A stretch of DNA of 18,547 nt from Cylindrodendrum hubeiense (GCA_014621425.1 JAANBB010000636.1:1-18547); one strand, 5' to 3'. Counted from the first letter of the stretch, positions 1-9,750 are shown. Notes: generated by a model not told the origin, from the sequence alone. Translations and numbers: made by a program.

Positions 1-2765
1 CTCCGCCGCCGCCGCCGCCGCCTCGACCGCCTCGTCGGCCTTGGGGCTGCTGTTGGTATTGGTCGTAGTTGTTAAATCCCCTGCCGCCACCGCCACCGCC
101 GGCGGCCGCATTGCCTTGGTCACCTTGTTGTCCTTGCTGGCCTTGCTGTCCTTGCTGGCCTTGCTGTCCTTGTTGTTGCATCATTTGCTGCTGCATCTGT
201 TGCATTTGCTGCATTTGCTGCATCATCTGGGGCGTCATATTCTGGCCATTTGCGCCGGCGCCTCCCCGTCCCATCATCTGTTGCATTTGCTGCATCTGCA
301 TCATGTTCTGCCACATGGCTGGGTTCATGGGCATGCCCCGGCTCATGGCCATCTGGGACTGCATCACTGCGAAGTACTGCTGCATCCGCTGAAAGTATTG
401 AGCCATGACTTGGGGCGTCATGCCGTTGTTGCCCATTTGCTGGCCCATGGAGCTCTGGGCCGTCTGCTCTTCGCCCTTTCTGAATTTTCCGCGCCTTGAG
501 GCCTCTTCCTCCTCTCGGAGATTGCCTCGGGGCTGTGCCTTTTTGACCTCGATGGGCTTACCGTGGATCTCAAGGGGCACGTTGATGCAGGCATCGACGC
601 CAGCCTCGCTCTCAAAGGTGACGAAGCCAAATCCTCGTGGCCGGCCAGTGTCCTTATCCATCATCAGAGTAGCATCGACGACCCGGCCAAATTGAGCAAA
701 GTAGTCCTTGAACTCTTGATCCGTGGTCTCTTGGCTGACACCACCAACAAAGATCTTGCTGGTCTTCTCCTGCTCGTCTCGAGGGATGGCTCGCTTGGGG
801 TCGATCTGGAGGAGGATTAGCGTCGTGACCAATTATTCCCAAAATGGGATCCGACTCACAATCTTGCCATCAAGGAAGTGCTCCTTGACCATGACAATAT
901 TGACCGTCTTGGCGTCCTTGAAGGTAAGGAAGCCAAAGCCTCGTGACCTTCCAGTGCTGTTGTCTCGCATGACCGTACACTCAACGACCTCGCCAAATTG
1001 GGAGAAGTAGTCGCGTAGGGATTCTACCACAGTTAGAATGGATTCTGGTTGGTTGGACACGGGATTTGTAACTTACGGTCGGTCGTCTCCCAGTTAAGGC
1101 CGCCAATGAACATTTTACTATGTCAACGAATTAGCATTAAAACTCCAGTCATTATCATGACCGCTTGGGCAGAGTGAGCAGCATGACGGCAATGTGGAAG
1201 CAGCGGGAAGATGCATGTGGTGGCAGAGCGCTGGGATCCCTGGGGTGGGTGGCATGGTTGGTGGCTTGCTGCAGCCAAGGTCGCAGTCAGGCTGAGGACA
1301 AAAGCCAGTGGTTTTTGTCGCGCATTGAGAGCCGGCTGCTTCAAACTCGTGGGACAAGCTTCTCGGGACAAGCTTCGCGGGACAAGCTTCGCGGGTCGCA
1401 GCAGGATGCATGGCCCGACTGGGTGATGACGGTCGCTTCTCCTCCGCTCCATACGTCAGACAGCAGAGACTGGTAAATGACCAAAGGGCAAGTTCTCGAT
1501 CCAGATTCAGATCGCGGCAGGTAGAGAGAGTCCACGTGTCTAAGTCCCTCCACAAAATGAGCATTGTCGTGGGTGATGGATGTAGTGTTGAATGTTGCCG
1601 GAGGACTGTTGCAGGGCGGGCGAGAAGTCGATGATGATGCACCATGATGCACCATGATGCGCGTGACATGGCGAAGACAGTGCAGTGAGAGATGCCAGAT
1701 CAGCTTGGTCGAATATTTCTTCGTCTTGTGCTATCGTCTTGACTCTTCTCTCTGTCTCTCTTGCTAGGTACTGGCCTCGCGCTATTCGCTGCAAATCTTG
1801 CTATAGCCACCGGAGAATTGTTACCATTCTCGTCGGGCTTTAAGATCTCTGCGACTCTGGGCTATGGAAGCCGGGAGGTGTGTCTCCCGTCTTGACTAGG
1901 TCGGCTGATTCTTTATCGGAGTATCCACAGGGTGAGAGAGTTCTCAGTTCAGATATTGGCTTCCTCCTCTTGCTTTGATGCTCTCTCAGACTGATCGTCG
2001 AAACCTTGTCTCATCTGATCTCTGCTCTTACTCTTGGCCCTCATATCCAATGTCTTTCGGCTGATCTCGCTCCTCCGTCTGAGTTTGTCGGCGCGCGGGT
2101 GGCATGTCTGCCGCACCTCGCTCCTCTCAATCTGACCGCGATCCTTCCAGCCAAGCCAGTAACTCCGAGATTTCGGTGATGCCGCACTCAATACCAACTC
2201 ATAAATGGACACGCGTTGATTGCCATCAAGATCCAGCTCTTCCAGCAGGCGGCGCAAACGCAGGAACACGTGGGCTGGGGTATGGGATTCGAGGGATACA
2301 AATCACGTCTAGTAGGAATGGCAAAAACTCACCCGTCTTCTTTGGCGCTTGCCTTATGAACCGTCCCGTAGGGCGGGGGGGTAGGCACATCCTCCGGAGC
2401 GGAGGCATGGTTCATCATGTTGCTCATGCCTCCTCCTCCTCCTCCTCCGCCGCCTCCGAGGTTGAAATCGACCTCATCGTCATCATCATCCAGGTCTTGG
2501 TTCATGGTTTCATCGCCTCCAATATCATGGTCGTACGATATCCCGGGCTGTTCATTAACACTGGGGTGGATGGGTTGGGGTTCCGGAACGACTGGGGCTG
2601 GAGCCTTGGGGGGGGGCGCGGGCTTGGAAGCATCGTTGTCCTCGTAACTGTAGGGGCCAGACATCAGCAAGTGGTTGACGCGTGCGAGGAAGGTAACGGC
2701 TCGTTCTCCGGGGTGTCTTACAGATCGGCGAAGAGATCCTCCTCAAAGTTCTCCGGCTCCGTCAT
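1..2765 (-). CDS. HRP1: HRP1/NAB4-like two-RRM RNA-binding protein (3' end cut by window edge)
   Basis: Five exons read on the minus strand: 2765-2722, 2647-2333, 1117-1077, 1023-860 and 805-1, giving 456 residues before the window ends. Introns have GT...AG ends and join in frame. RRM1 has RNP2 MFIGGL (residues 122-127) and RNP1 RGFGFLTF (161-168); RRM2 has IFVGGV (206-211) and RGFGFVTF (245-252), the two RRMs joined by a DPKRAIPRDEQEK-type linker. The N-terminus is acidic with a poly-D run and a run of ten glycines. After RRM2 come a basic segment, a Met/Gln-rich tract, GQQ repeats and a Gly/Arg-rich (RGG-like) tail. This order matches yeast Hrp1/Nab4, a nuclear shuttling protein of the cleavage factor IB step of mRNA 3'-end formation that binds UA-rich RNA. 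The DAZAP1/Musashi group is the close alternative. The start ATG has A at -3. The stop codon and any further intron lie outside the window. It shares a divergent promoter with the GYP1-like gene. Confidence 0.88.
123..176. repeat. 9-bp coding tandem repeat (GQQ repeats), six units
   Basis: Six consecutive 9-bp units of the form CCTTGCTGT/CCTTGCTGG on the plus strand encode Gln-Gly-Gln triplets in the C-terminal tail of the HRP1-like protein on the minus strand. Flanking CAT/CTG-rich DNA (about 176-310) encodes a Met-Gln-rich tract. Such slippage-prone low-complexity coding DNA is likely to differ in length between strains (inference). Confidence 0.9.
1118..2332 (-). other. Unusually long intron (1215 bp) of the HRP1-like gene
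   Basis: The donor GTGAGT (2332 downward) follows the codons for AKEDG, and the acceptor CATAG ends at 1118. The join restores the uninterrupted sequence EDGKMFIGGLNWETTD at the start of RRM1, so both ends are well fixed. A plausible branch sequence, GCTAAT, lies just before the acceptor. Every other intron I placed in the window is 53-215 bp. Reading through the donor gives an immediate TGA, and using an inner AG near 2276 also gives a premature stop (PRVPAFAPPAGRAGS then stop), so incompletely spliced forms would be truncated. The intron holds a 14-bp tandem repeat (1351-1395), a 10-bp repeat near 1634-1660, and open frames with no recognisable product apart from a weak EF-hand-like stretch near 2200-2270. 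Confidence 0.8.
1351..1395. repeat. 14-bp tandem repeat inside the long HRP1 intron
   Basis: Three units of GGGACAAGCTTCGC: 1351-1364 (with TC instead of GC at the end), 1365-1378 and 1379-1392, followed by GGG. Each unit carries AAGCTT. No function is apparent. Confidence 0.95.
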
Positions 2766-3459
2766 GATGAAGGATTGGTCCTGGGGGTTGTCCTCGCGGT
2801 CCTGAGTGTCCTGGTTCTAAGGAGTCGCGGTCCGGGTGTTGCGGTTCGCGCTGCGCAACTATCGCAGGCACAGTCACTAAGGTCTCGGCGACAAGAAACC
2901 ACAAGTTGGAAAAGACAGGAAAGTTGAAATAGATGGCGCAGAATGGGATGGTGAAATGTTGAAGATAGGTAGGGACAGCGCGAACTGAAGGAGGCAAGTC
3001 TTGGAGGGATGTTTTCACGCCTTTCCTCGCTGAAGTTAGAGAAATGACTAAGCTCCACCCAAGCCAATGAGGAGGCGGCGCAAGTTCAGAAGGAGCCCCG
3101 CTGGGAGCTGTCCCCGTGGCGCGGTCTGCTACCTCCTGGGCCACTGTGCGTCTGCGCTGATATTGCACTTGGCAACACTGGGTCATAGCGGGCTTTCCCG
3201 CTGGAACCCCGCTGTGATAGCGCTGGAGCGGTGACGTCCACAGTGGTGCATGGCGCCTGGCCACCGCCGCGGAACCTAAGGCCGTCGCCATTGTTAGCAG
3301 GAGATCGCCGCCTAAGCCCCAACAAAGCCTCCCAGCTGCCGTCGAAAGCCGTCCGAGGGCGCTCTCTCGAAACCTGCCCCCCCAGCGCCCGAAACCTGCA
3401 CCCATCACCCATCACCAACGTCGCCCGCAGTATGTGAAGGCGGCCCTTCTGCGAATACA
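2766..3459. promoter_or_regulatory. Divergent promoter between HRP1-like and GYP1-like genes
   Basis: A 694-bp stretch separates the two start codons, which face away from each other, so both 5' leaders and promoters must lie here unless the transcripts overlap. A CCAAT pentamer occurs at about 3063-3067. No clear TATA box is visible near either gene. Long open frames crossing this stretch on the minus strand have no recognisable product and look like chance. Confidence 0.65.
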
Positions 3460-5719
3460 ATGTGGCCATCCTCGGGAAGCGGCAAGAAGCCCGCGCAGTC
3501 GGTAAGTCCCCGAGTCCCAGCCGTCTTGCTCACGAGACCCGTCCGTCCTCGACGTACTCGACCCTCGTCGTGCTAACAGCCCCACCGCCGCAGGAGATGG
3601 TCCAAGTTGGTACGTGGGATATATCCCGTCCTAGGGGAGTTGAAGGGAGTTGAGGGGAGTTGGCCGTTGGCAGGCGTTTGCGGCGAGACCAAATTTGCTG
3701 ACCGAAGCTCAATTGTCGTTTACCAGATCGTTCAGAGTACGTTGTGTCCGTCATCGACCGCTTGGTGAAGCCCCCGCGCTGAAGCATCTCGTCTAGTTCC
3801 GCATCGCCTTTCTGGAGACCGCCTCCGCGAGACAACACGACGCCTCAGAGGAGTGTCGCCACACCTGGAGGCTCTGGGTCCGGCCTGGTGGTCGGCGCAG
3901 CATACTCCCATGCCGACATGCTCAAGTTCGACAACTTGTACGTCCCGAATACGCGCCTTGGCCCCTCCGCCAACTCACCCACTAACTACATGATGATCCA
4001 GGAACCTCTCGAACTCGAGCTCCTCCCGCCCTAAGACGCCCCCCTCCTCCTCGTCAACCAAGATCCGAGTACACGATGCCTCCCCTCCGCCGCGAACGAC
4101 CCCAAGCCACAAGTCCTCGCCCCCGCTCAAGACCTACTTCAACTTCCTTTCCAACACCAACGATGACTGGAAGGCCGATGAAGACGAGATGATGGGATAT
4201 GAGGACGATGACGGCGATGACTTCGGTCTACCCAGCCTATCCAACATGAAGAGGAGGACAAAACGGATTGCTTCGCAAAGCACGCAGAGCAGAGCCGACC
4301 CTAGCACATTGTCGCCGTTCGGAGATGATCACTTCGATGCCCTCAACTCTAGACGTTATTCAAACAGCGCCGACATCGCCGTTGAGCGCCCGACGCTTGC
4401 ATACCCCATGCCCAAGAAGAGCGAGGGCAAGATACTCCGGCCTCAGTATAAGGAGATCCTCAGAGGTTCGTCCCCAAGTCTTCCCCTTCCTGATATTGTA
4501 CCTAACATCCCCTCGAAGACCCCGCCAACGCCCTCCACCTCATCAACTATCCCTCTGTACCTGCCAACGCCACCCCCAAGGAAGCCGACGCCATCAATTC
4601 CCGAATTACCCGCATTAACAAGTTCAAGAAACTCCTCCAGGCGTCCTCCATCTCACTCCCCGACCTCAGGTCGTTGGCCTGGTCTGGCGTGCCTGGAGAA
4701 GTCCGCGCCATGACTTGGCAGCTCCTCCTCAGCTACCTCCCCACTAACAGCGAACGTCGCGTTACCACCCTCGAGCGTAAACGCAAGGAGTACCTCGATG
4801 GCGTCCGCCAGGCCTTTGAGAGGAGCGGTACCAATACGGCCAACTCGGCCAACACAGCACCAGCCGGTAGGACGCGAGGCCTAGACGAGGCCATATGGCA
4901 CCAGATCAGCATCGACATCCCACGGACCAACCCACATATCGAGCTATACAGTTATGAGGCCACCCAGAGGTCGCTTGAGCGCGTCCTTTATGTCTGGGCT
5001 GTCCGGCACCCTGCTAGTGGCTACGTCCAGGGCATCAACGATCTAGTAACGCCATTCTGGCAGGTCTTCTTGAGCATCTATATCGGCGACCCCAACATCG
5101 AGTCCGGCATGGACCCCGGTCAGCTACCCAAGTCGGTTCTCGACGCCGTCGAAGCTGACACCTTCTGGTGCCTGACCAAGCTCCTCGATGGTATCCAGGA
5201 CCACTACATTGTTGCGCAACCGGGCATCCAACGCCAGGTGGCCGCCCTGCGCGACCTTACCGCTCGTATTGACGCGAATCTGTCCAAACACTTGGAAAGG
5301 GAGGGTGTGGAATTCATCCAGTTCAGTTTCCGATGGATGAACTGCCTTTTGATGCGAGAAATCACCGTGAAGAATACGATTCGCATGTGGGACACATACT
5401 TGGTACGCTCCCCCATTTGCCTCTTTTCCTTCTTTTTGTCTAACCAACTCTCCTCTTCCAGGCCGAAGAACAGGGCTTCTCCGAGTTCCACCTATATGTC
5501 TGCGCCGCCTTCCTGGTCAAGTGGACCGACAAGCTCGTCCACATGGACTTCCAAGAGGTCATGATGTTCCTGCAGAGCCTACCAACTAAAGACTGGACCG
5601 AGAAGGATATTGAACTGCTTCTCAGCGAGGCCTTCATCTGGCAGAGCCTGTTCAAGGGTTCTGCTGCCCACCTCAAGGGTCAGCCCGCCCGCGAGCCCGT
5701 CACGAACCTGCAGCTGTAG
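3460..5719 (+). CDS. GYP1: GYP1-like TBC-domain GTPase-activating protein for Rab/Ypt GTPases
   Basis: Exons: 3460-3501, 3594-3609, 3727-3736, 3797-3937, 4002-4465, 4519-5402, 5462-5719; total 1815 nt, 604 aa, all joins in frame. The low-complexity Ser/Pro-rich N-terminal third is followed by a TBC domain from about residue 280 (SGVPGEVRAMTWQLLLSYLP) to about 560. Both catalytic fingers are present: Arg360 in the IDIPRT motif and Gln395 in GYVQG. Gyp1 (637 aa in yeast) stimulates GTP hydrolysis by Ypt1/Rab1 and acts at the Golgi; the human counterparts are TBC1D22-type proteins. The start ATG has A at -3 and begins MWPSSGSGKKPAQS. The 5' part is the least certain: exons 2 and 3 are only 16 and 10 nt, and skipping the 60-bp intron 3737-3796 would leave an in-frame TGA at 3778-3780. 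Intron 5 has an atypical GTTCGT donor but a CTAAC branch. The 3' two thirds of the model are secure. Confidence 0.9.
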
Positions 5720-6773
5720 AACTGCTCGCCCCACACGCCCTCGATAATATGGGGTTGTTCGTGTTTTTGCGTCCATGGGAACATGCGTTTGGCTGTTGAG
5801 GGGTTGCTTGAATGGGTTCCCACCAAAAACGACAGAGGTGTTGGGCAGCAGACGTCACAGGGGAATAGATACCTGCATAATTATGAGCATGAGAACGAGA
5901 ACAGGGCGTGTCTTTTTGAACGGTTCTTGCTTGCATATCACGGAGTCTGCCATTTTGAGACACAGTATACTGGAGATTGAGAGGGGCGACGTTGTTTGAT
6001 GAAAACCCTTGGGAGTGTTGCTGTTCACCCAGGCGGACATCGCGATCAGGTGATGTTTACTACATCTCCTCCACATAGGCACCCAGCGTGTGCCTAACTT
6101 AAGTACCTTTGGTAATATATTGTATTTGCAAAGTATTTGTGAGGATATTAAACGGCTTCTTAGAGAGCGGGTTTTTGGTATATCTCTTCCATTTTTAAAC
6201 TAGGGCACAAGACATTGTGCTATCGTGCTATCGTGCCATCGTGCTGTCCGTAGCAACGCTCATGTGTAGCCTCTCCTTGAGGATAGCAATTCTAGTTTGC
6301 GAATAGTGATGATCATATTTGGCATACTTGTCGCCGCTTGGGTCGGGACTTGGCCAATATTAGCTAAAGGTACGTATTAACAGCGAGGGCCATTCCCTTC
6401 TCCCTTCATCCCTCTCGTCCTCTCATGTCTTTCTTCCCTTTTCGATCCATGTTACATGTGTGTTACATATGGCTCCATGGATAAGATATCATCTCATGGA
6501 CAAGACCAACACCAGTAAGGCTATTTGATGCGATTCCTGCCCAAAAAAACAAGCCCCGCAAATCAAAAATCTTCCCCGTAACGTAGGTGGGAAAATCCAA
6601 CTCCCAAACTCCAGGCCGTGAGAATTAATGTATAGGTGAAAGCCAGACGTCCGTTTCAAACGTGGGCCTTCCGGCGCAGTACAACAGTGTTCATGCAATG
6701 ATATTATAGCCTCCCAAACACCGTTCCACTCGTACATATGCTGGTTGATATTCGGGTTGTCTTCCCCTGCACA
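5720..6773. other. Convergent intergenic spacer, GYP1-like / GT90 genes
   Basis: About 1.05 kb holding the 3' untranslated regions and ends of the two facing genes. It is more AT-rich than the coding DNA. An 8-bp tandem repeat sits in the middle. I see no open frame with a recognisable product and no RNA gene. Confidence 0.6.
6217..6248. repeat. 8-bp tandem repeat, four units
   Basis: Four consecutive units of GTGCTATC, with single changes in the third (GTGCCATC) and fourth (GTGCTGTC). It lies in the convergent spacer and has no evident role. Confidence 0.9.
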
Positions 6774-8606
6774 TCATCGTTGTGGGTCGATCAAGTCTTT
6801 GATAAACCCTAAGTTATGTCGGTTCTCGTCACAAACGCGGGCCCACTCGAGTAGTAGACGCCAGACGTAGAGACGCATGTCCTCGCGACGGAGGACCTGC
6901 TCGGACCATTCCTTGCCTCGCTCGGCAATGTAGCGAGCCGCGGTGTCGCCGGCAACTTCGTCGTCGGTGAAGTAATCGAGGACGGAGTAGAGGTCCTGGT
7001 AGGAGTTGTCGAGGGGCACAAAATGGACCCACGGGGTAAGTCGGTCGTCGTGCCACTCCGCGTAGATGGTAGCCTTGAGCGGGGTGCTGCTAGAGCGCAT
7101 AAAGCCGCGAAATCGGGCGCTGAAAGAATTGCCATCAGCGTCTGGAAGGAATTTGTATTTGTACTGGTCCTTCATCGGCATAGAGTCCACTTCCGCGTAG
7201 TAAGGATCGAGATATTCACAGGGCTCGACCTGGCATTGTCGGCTGATGAAGCCGGCGTTGGCGAATTTCTTCAGCCATTTGCCGAGTCTGTTTTCGGTGT
7301 GGCGCGTGTTCTTGTAAATTTCAGCATCAGGGAAATTGAACGTCTGGGCCTTGGAATCCTGGTGCTCCATGGCGTTGACGGTAGTACCGTTGAGCATCTG
7401 TACAAGGCGGTGGCGGTGGAAACGATGCCAGTTATAGCTCTTGGCCTTGCCGCCGGAGGCAACACCGCGCCAGACAATCCCATTCTTCTTCCTGTGCCAT
7501 GCAGGGCCTCGCTGGTTCTCGCCTCCAGAATAGAACTCGTCGACGGTGAGATACATGGCACCGGGGATGAGGATTTCGTTATTCATGGGAAGCTTGGAAC
7601 CGCCAAACATGGGGATTAGCTCCTGGGTAGTAGACAGACTCATGGGGTTAACAAAGCTGCCGTGCATCTCTCGCAGATGCGGCTGCACGCACGGGTCCAT
7701 GGCGGCGGTCCAGTTCTTGATGTATCCTTTATATGTGTAATCGGGGGCCCAGCCGGATGGGTAGTTGACGGGCGTATTAAAGTCGGAGATTTGTTCGACG
7801 TTGCGCGAGGGAGCGTTGGGGCCACACGTCACACGAGTAAGGTCCCAGTAGTTGTCGGAGCGATTGAACCAATGTGGTTCGTATAGCTGGGGGTTCATGG
7901 CGTCAATCTGGCTCAGGCCCTTGAAGCCAGTGACGACCTCGTGGACAGGGGGCATGCGCCGGTTGGTGCGCTCCTGCTCGACGAGCTTTGCAACCTCGTC
8001 AAAGGGGACGAGGATTCGGGGCTCGTCCATGTAGTTGATGGGCATGTCGACATCTGGCAGATGCATGGAGAACTCGGTAACAAGTTCGGTCCATAGCTGC
8101 AGCCAGGGGACTCGGTTAGTGGTGTTTCCCTGGCCGGTGGCCTGGCCGTTGCGAACCCTGACGACCCAGTGCCAGGAGGCAGCGCGCTGGGCGATGGTTT
8201 GAGAGTCGAGGGCCCAAAAGGGAGTCAGGTCCTTGTAGATGCGGTCGAAAAAGTCCTCGACGAGAATGGCGTTGGAGCCGAGAGCAGCCTCAGTCCACTT
8301 GTCGAAGCCCGGGGGAGGGTGACGGCCTCGGCGGGCACGGTATCGGGCGGCGGCATCGTTGAGGTCGTAACTGCGCTTGGCGAGGAGGGCTTCGTGGCGG
8401 GCGCGGGCATCGACCATGAGCTTCTTGATAGGGTGCTTGGGGCCGAAGGTGACGGGGCCGTTGGGCTCGGCGACGTCCCAGCCCTGGCTGCTGGTCCATA
8501 AGAAGTAGTTTGTGATGAAGAAGCCGGCGAAGAAGAGGATGGTGATGTAGCGGAGAACGAGGCGTGAGGGCCAGTGCCAGAACCAATGCTTGACCCTCGG
8601 CCACAT
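6774..8606 (-). CDS. GT90/CAP10-domain glycosyltransferase, type II membrane protein
   Basis: Single uninterrupted frame of 610 aa with a GCCGCC context before the ATG. A short basic/aromatic cytosolic end is followed by one hydrophobic segment (about residues 15-37, LVLRYITILFFAGFFITNYF), typical of Golgi type II enzymes. The C-terminal half carries the CAP10 (glycosyltransferase family 90) pattern: NGIVWRGVASGG (375-386), then RFHRHRLVQ, and KYKFLPDADGNSFSARFRG (483-501) with LKATIYAEWHDDRLTPWVHFVPLD following to about 533. Founding members are cryptococcal capsule protein Cap10 and the xylosyltransferase Cxt1; animal relatives are POGLUT enzymes. The donor sugar and acceptor cannot be read from sequence; a lumenal role on fungal glycolipid, glycoprotein or wall glycan is inference. 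No introns, unlike the three other genes here. N-glycosylation sequons are present (for example NRS, NWT and NGT). Confidence 0.9.
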   Translation of the reverse strand: MWPRVKHWFWHWPSRLVLRYITILFFAGFFITNYFLWTSSQGWDVAEPNGPVTFGPKHPIKKLMVDARARHEALLAKRSYDLNDAAARYRARRGRHPPPGFDKWTEAALGSNAILVEDFFDRIYKDLTPFWALDSQTIAQRAASWHWVVRVRNGQATGQGNTTNRVPWLQLWTELVTEFSMHLPDVDMPINYMDEPRILVPFDEVAKLVEQERTNRRMPPVHEVVTGFKGLSQIDAMNPQLYEPHWFNRSDNYWDLTRVTCGPNAPSRNVEQISDFNTPVNYPSGWAPDYTYKGYIKNWTAAMDPCVQPHLREMHGSFVNPMSLSTTQELIPMFGGSKLPMNNEILIPGAMYLTVDEFYSGGENQRGPAWHRKKNGIVWRGVASGGKAKSYNWHRFHRHRLVQMLNGTTVNAMEHQDSKAQTFNFPDAEIYKNTRHTENRLGKWLKKFANAGFISRQCQVEPCEYLDPYYAEVDSMPMKDQYKYKFLPDADGNSFSARFRGFMRSSSTPLKATIYAEWHDDRLTPWVHFVPLDNSYQDLYSVLDYFTDDEVAGDTAARYIAERGKEWSEQVLRREDMRLYVWRLLLEWARVCDENRHNLGFIKDLIDPQR

Positions 8607-8947
8607 GGCGGCGTGCGTTGCGGCTTGCGGCTTGCGACGGCAGTCGGCGGCGGAGCGGACGAATCGTCGGGGAGGTTATGCGCGCCACGGGGGAGTGGGC
8701 AGCAGTCGCATCGAAGAGGACGGGGGAGGAGTGCTCAGCGAATGCAGTTGCAGAGCATTGTTGTTGTTGAGGAGGAGGAGGAGGAGGAGAGGAGGAGGAT
8801 CGTGTGTGACCGGGGGAGGGTGAGTCGAGGCGAGGTGAGGTCGGATGGGTTGTAGCAAGGTGTGGTGAGGTCAGGCGGATCAGGAAAGGATGGCTGTGGA
8901 TTGTGGAGTGCCTGGTCGGTAGGCAGATAGGTACATAATTAGGCCCT
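8607..8947 (-). promoter_or_regulatory. 5' leader and promoter region of the GT90 gene
   Basis: Directly upstream of the GT90 start on the minus strand. The transcript-sense strand has a pyrimidine-rich tract (the plus strand shows repeated GAGGAG at about 8768-8800), typical of filamentous-fungal leaders. No TATA or defined binding site is clear. Confidence 0.5.
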
Positions 8948-8986
8948 GTGCAATGCTGCGGGCCACTTGTAAGGGCCGCTTGTACA

Positions 8987-9014
8987 GACTACGGGCTACG
9001 GACTACGGGCTACG
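8987..9014. repeat. 14-bp direct repeat, two perfect copies
   Basis: GACTACGGGCTACG occurs at 8987-9000 and immediately again at 9001-9014; within each unit CTACGG is itself nearly repeated. Confidence 0.95.
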
Positions 9015-9083
9015 GGTGCACTCCGTGTGCACGCCGTGTGCTGTGTATTAGAGCGCAAGCGGAAGCGGAAGTGGAGCGTGCGG

Positions 9084-9104
9084 CGTGCAGCGTGCAGCGT
9101 GCAG
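9084..9104. repeat. 7-bp tandem repeat, three units
   Basis: CGTGCAG occurs three times in a row, with degenerate copies just before (GTGCGG) and after (CGTGGAG). Confidence 0.9.
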
Positions 9105-9235
9105 CGTGGAGAAAGGGTGCGGGCTCTGCGGAGCCAGATGGCTCTAGAAACACCCAAAGGCCAACAAGCAGCAAGCAGACAGGCCAGGGCCGGGCGTCGA
9201 GACAAATCGAGAGAGAGCGCGGCTGCTACGCACTG

Positions 9236-9268
9236 CCCACGCTGTACCCACGCTGTACCCACGCTGCA
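9236..9268. repeat. 11-bp tandem repeat, three units
   Basis: CCCACGCTGTA at 9236-9246 and 9247-9257, and CCCACGCTGCA at 9258-9268. Further CGCTAC-type words continue to about 9305. Confidence 0.95.
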
Positions 9269-9654
9269 CCGCAACACTACGCTACCCTGCGCTACGGGGC
9301 GCTACTCCAGCACTGCGCCCACTAAAACGGACGTCGCGCGCGTGCCATGCAATGGAGCTCGAGCCCTGGACTGCGTGGGCGCCGGCCAGGTTGTTCCTCC
9401 GGCCCAAGCGCACCACCGCCGCGCCCAGTGGCCACTCGCTGCACTGAAGGGAATGGATATTGGATATTGGATTGCTGGCCCCCCTACGGAGCACCCCGGC
9501 GGCTTCTAAGTGACAACGGGTGGGTGGGTGGTGCTGCCGGCCAGCTCCTGCGCCGCAGTCTGCCATGCCCATGCTTTGCCCATCTTTGCCCTGCTTTGCC
9601 CTGCTTTGCGACTCGAACACTGCCGGTACAGAGCTTGCATTAAGTTAGGTACCT

Positions 9655-9750
9655 GTAGGTAGGTAGGTACCTAGATACATACCCTCCCTACCGTAAGGTA
9701 CCTTGGGTTGTTACCAGACTCTGCCATGTCTACCTACCTACCTACCTACC
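9655..9750. repeat. Inverted microsatellite pair (GGTA)n ... (TACC)n
   Basis: GTAGGTAGGTAGGTA at 9655-9669 is the exact reverse complement of 15 bases at 9731-9745, which belong to (TACC)x5 at 9731-9750. The 61-bp spacer also contains GGTACC words. The pair could form a 15-bp stem in single-stranded nucleic acid. Confidence 0.9.

Noticed and set aside
41..499. Long plus-strand open frame (Leu/His-rich) at the left edge
   Set aside because: It is the complement of the Gln/Met/Gly-repeat tail of the HRP1-like gene; its composition is explained by the repeat codons read antisense.
1118..1669. 183-codon minus-strand open frame inside the HRP1 intron
   Set aside because: No recognisable domain, composition like random GC-rich DNA, and it runs across the 14-bp tandem repeat. 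It does not join the flanking exons in frame.
3737..3796. Calling the GYP1-like gene a pseudogene because of an in-frame TGA
   Set aside because: A 60-bp intron with good splice sites removes the TGA, and the whole seven-exon model is then in frame for 604 codons with intact catalytic residues; kept as a finding rather than as a pseudogene.
6489..6737. 82-codon minus-strand open frame downstream of the GT90 gene
   Set aside because: No domain or conserved motif, and it lies in the expected 3' untranslated/terminator zone.
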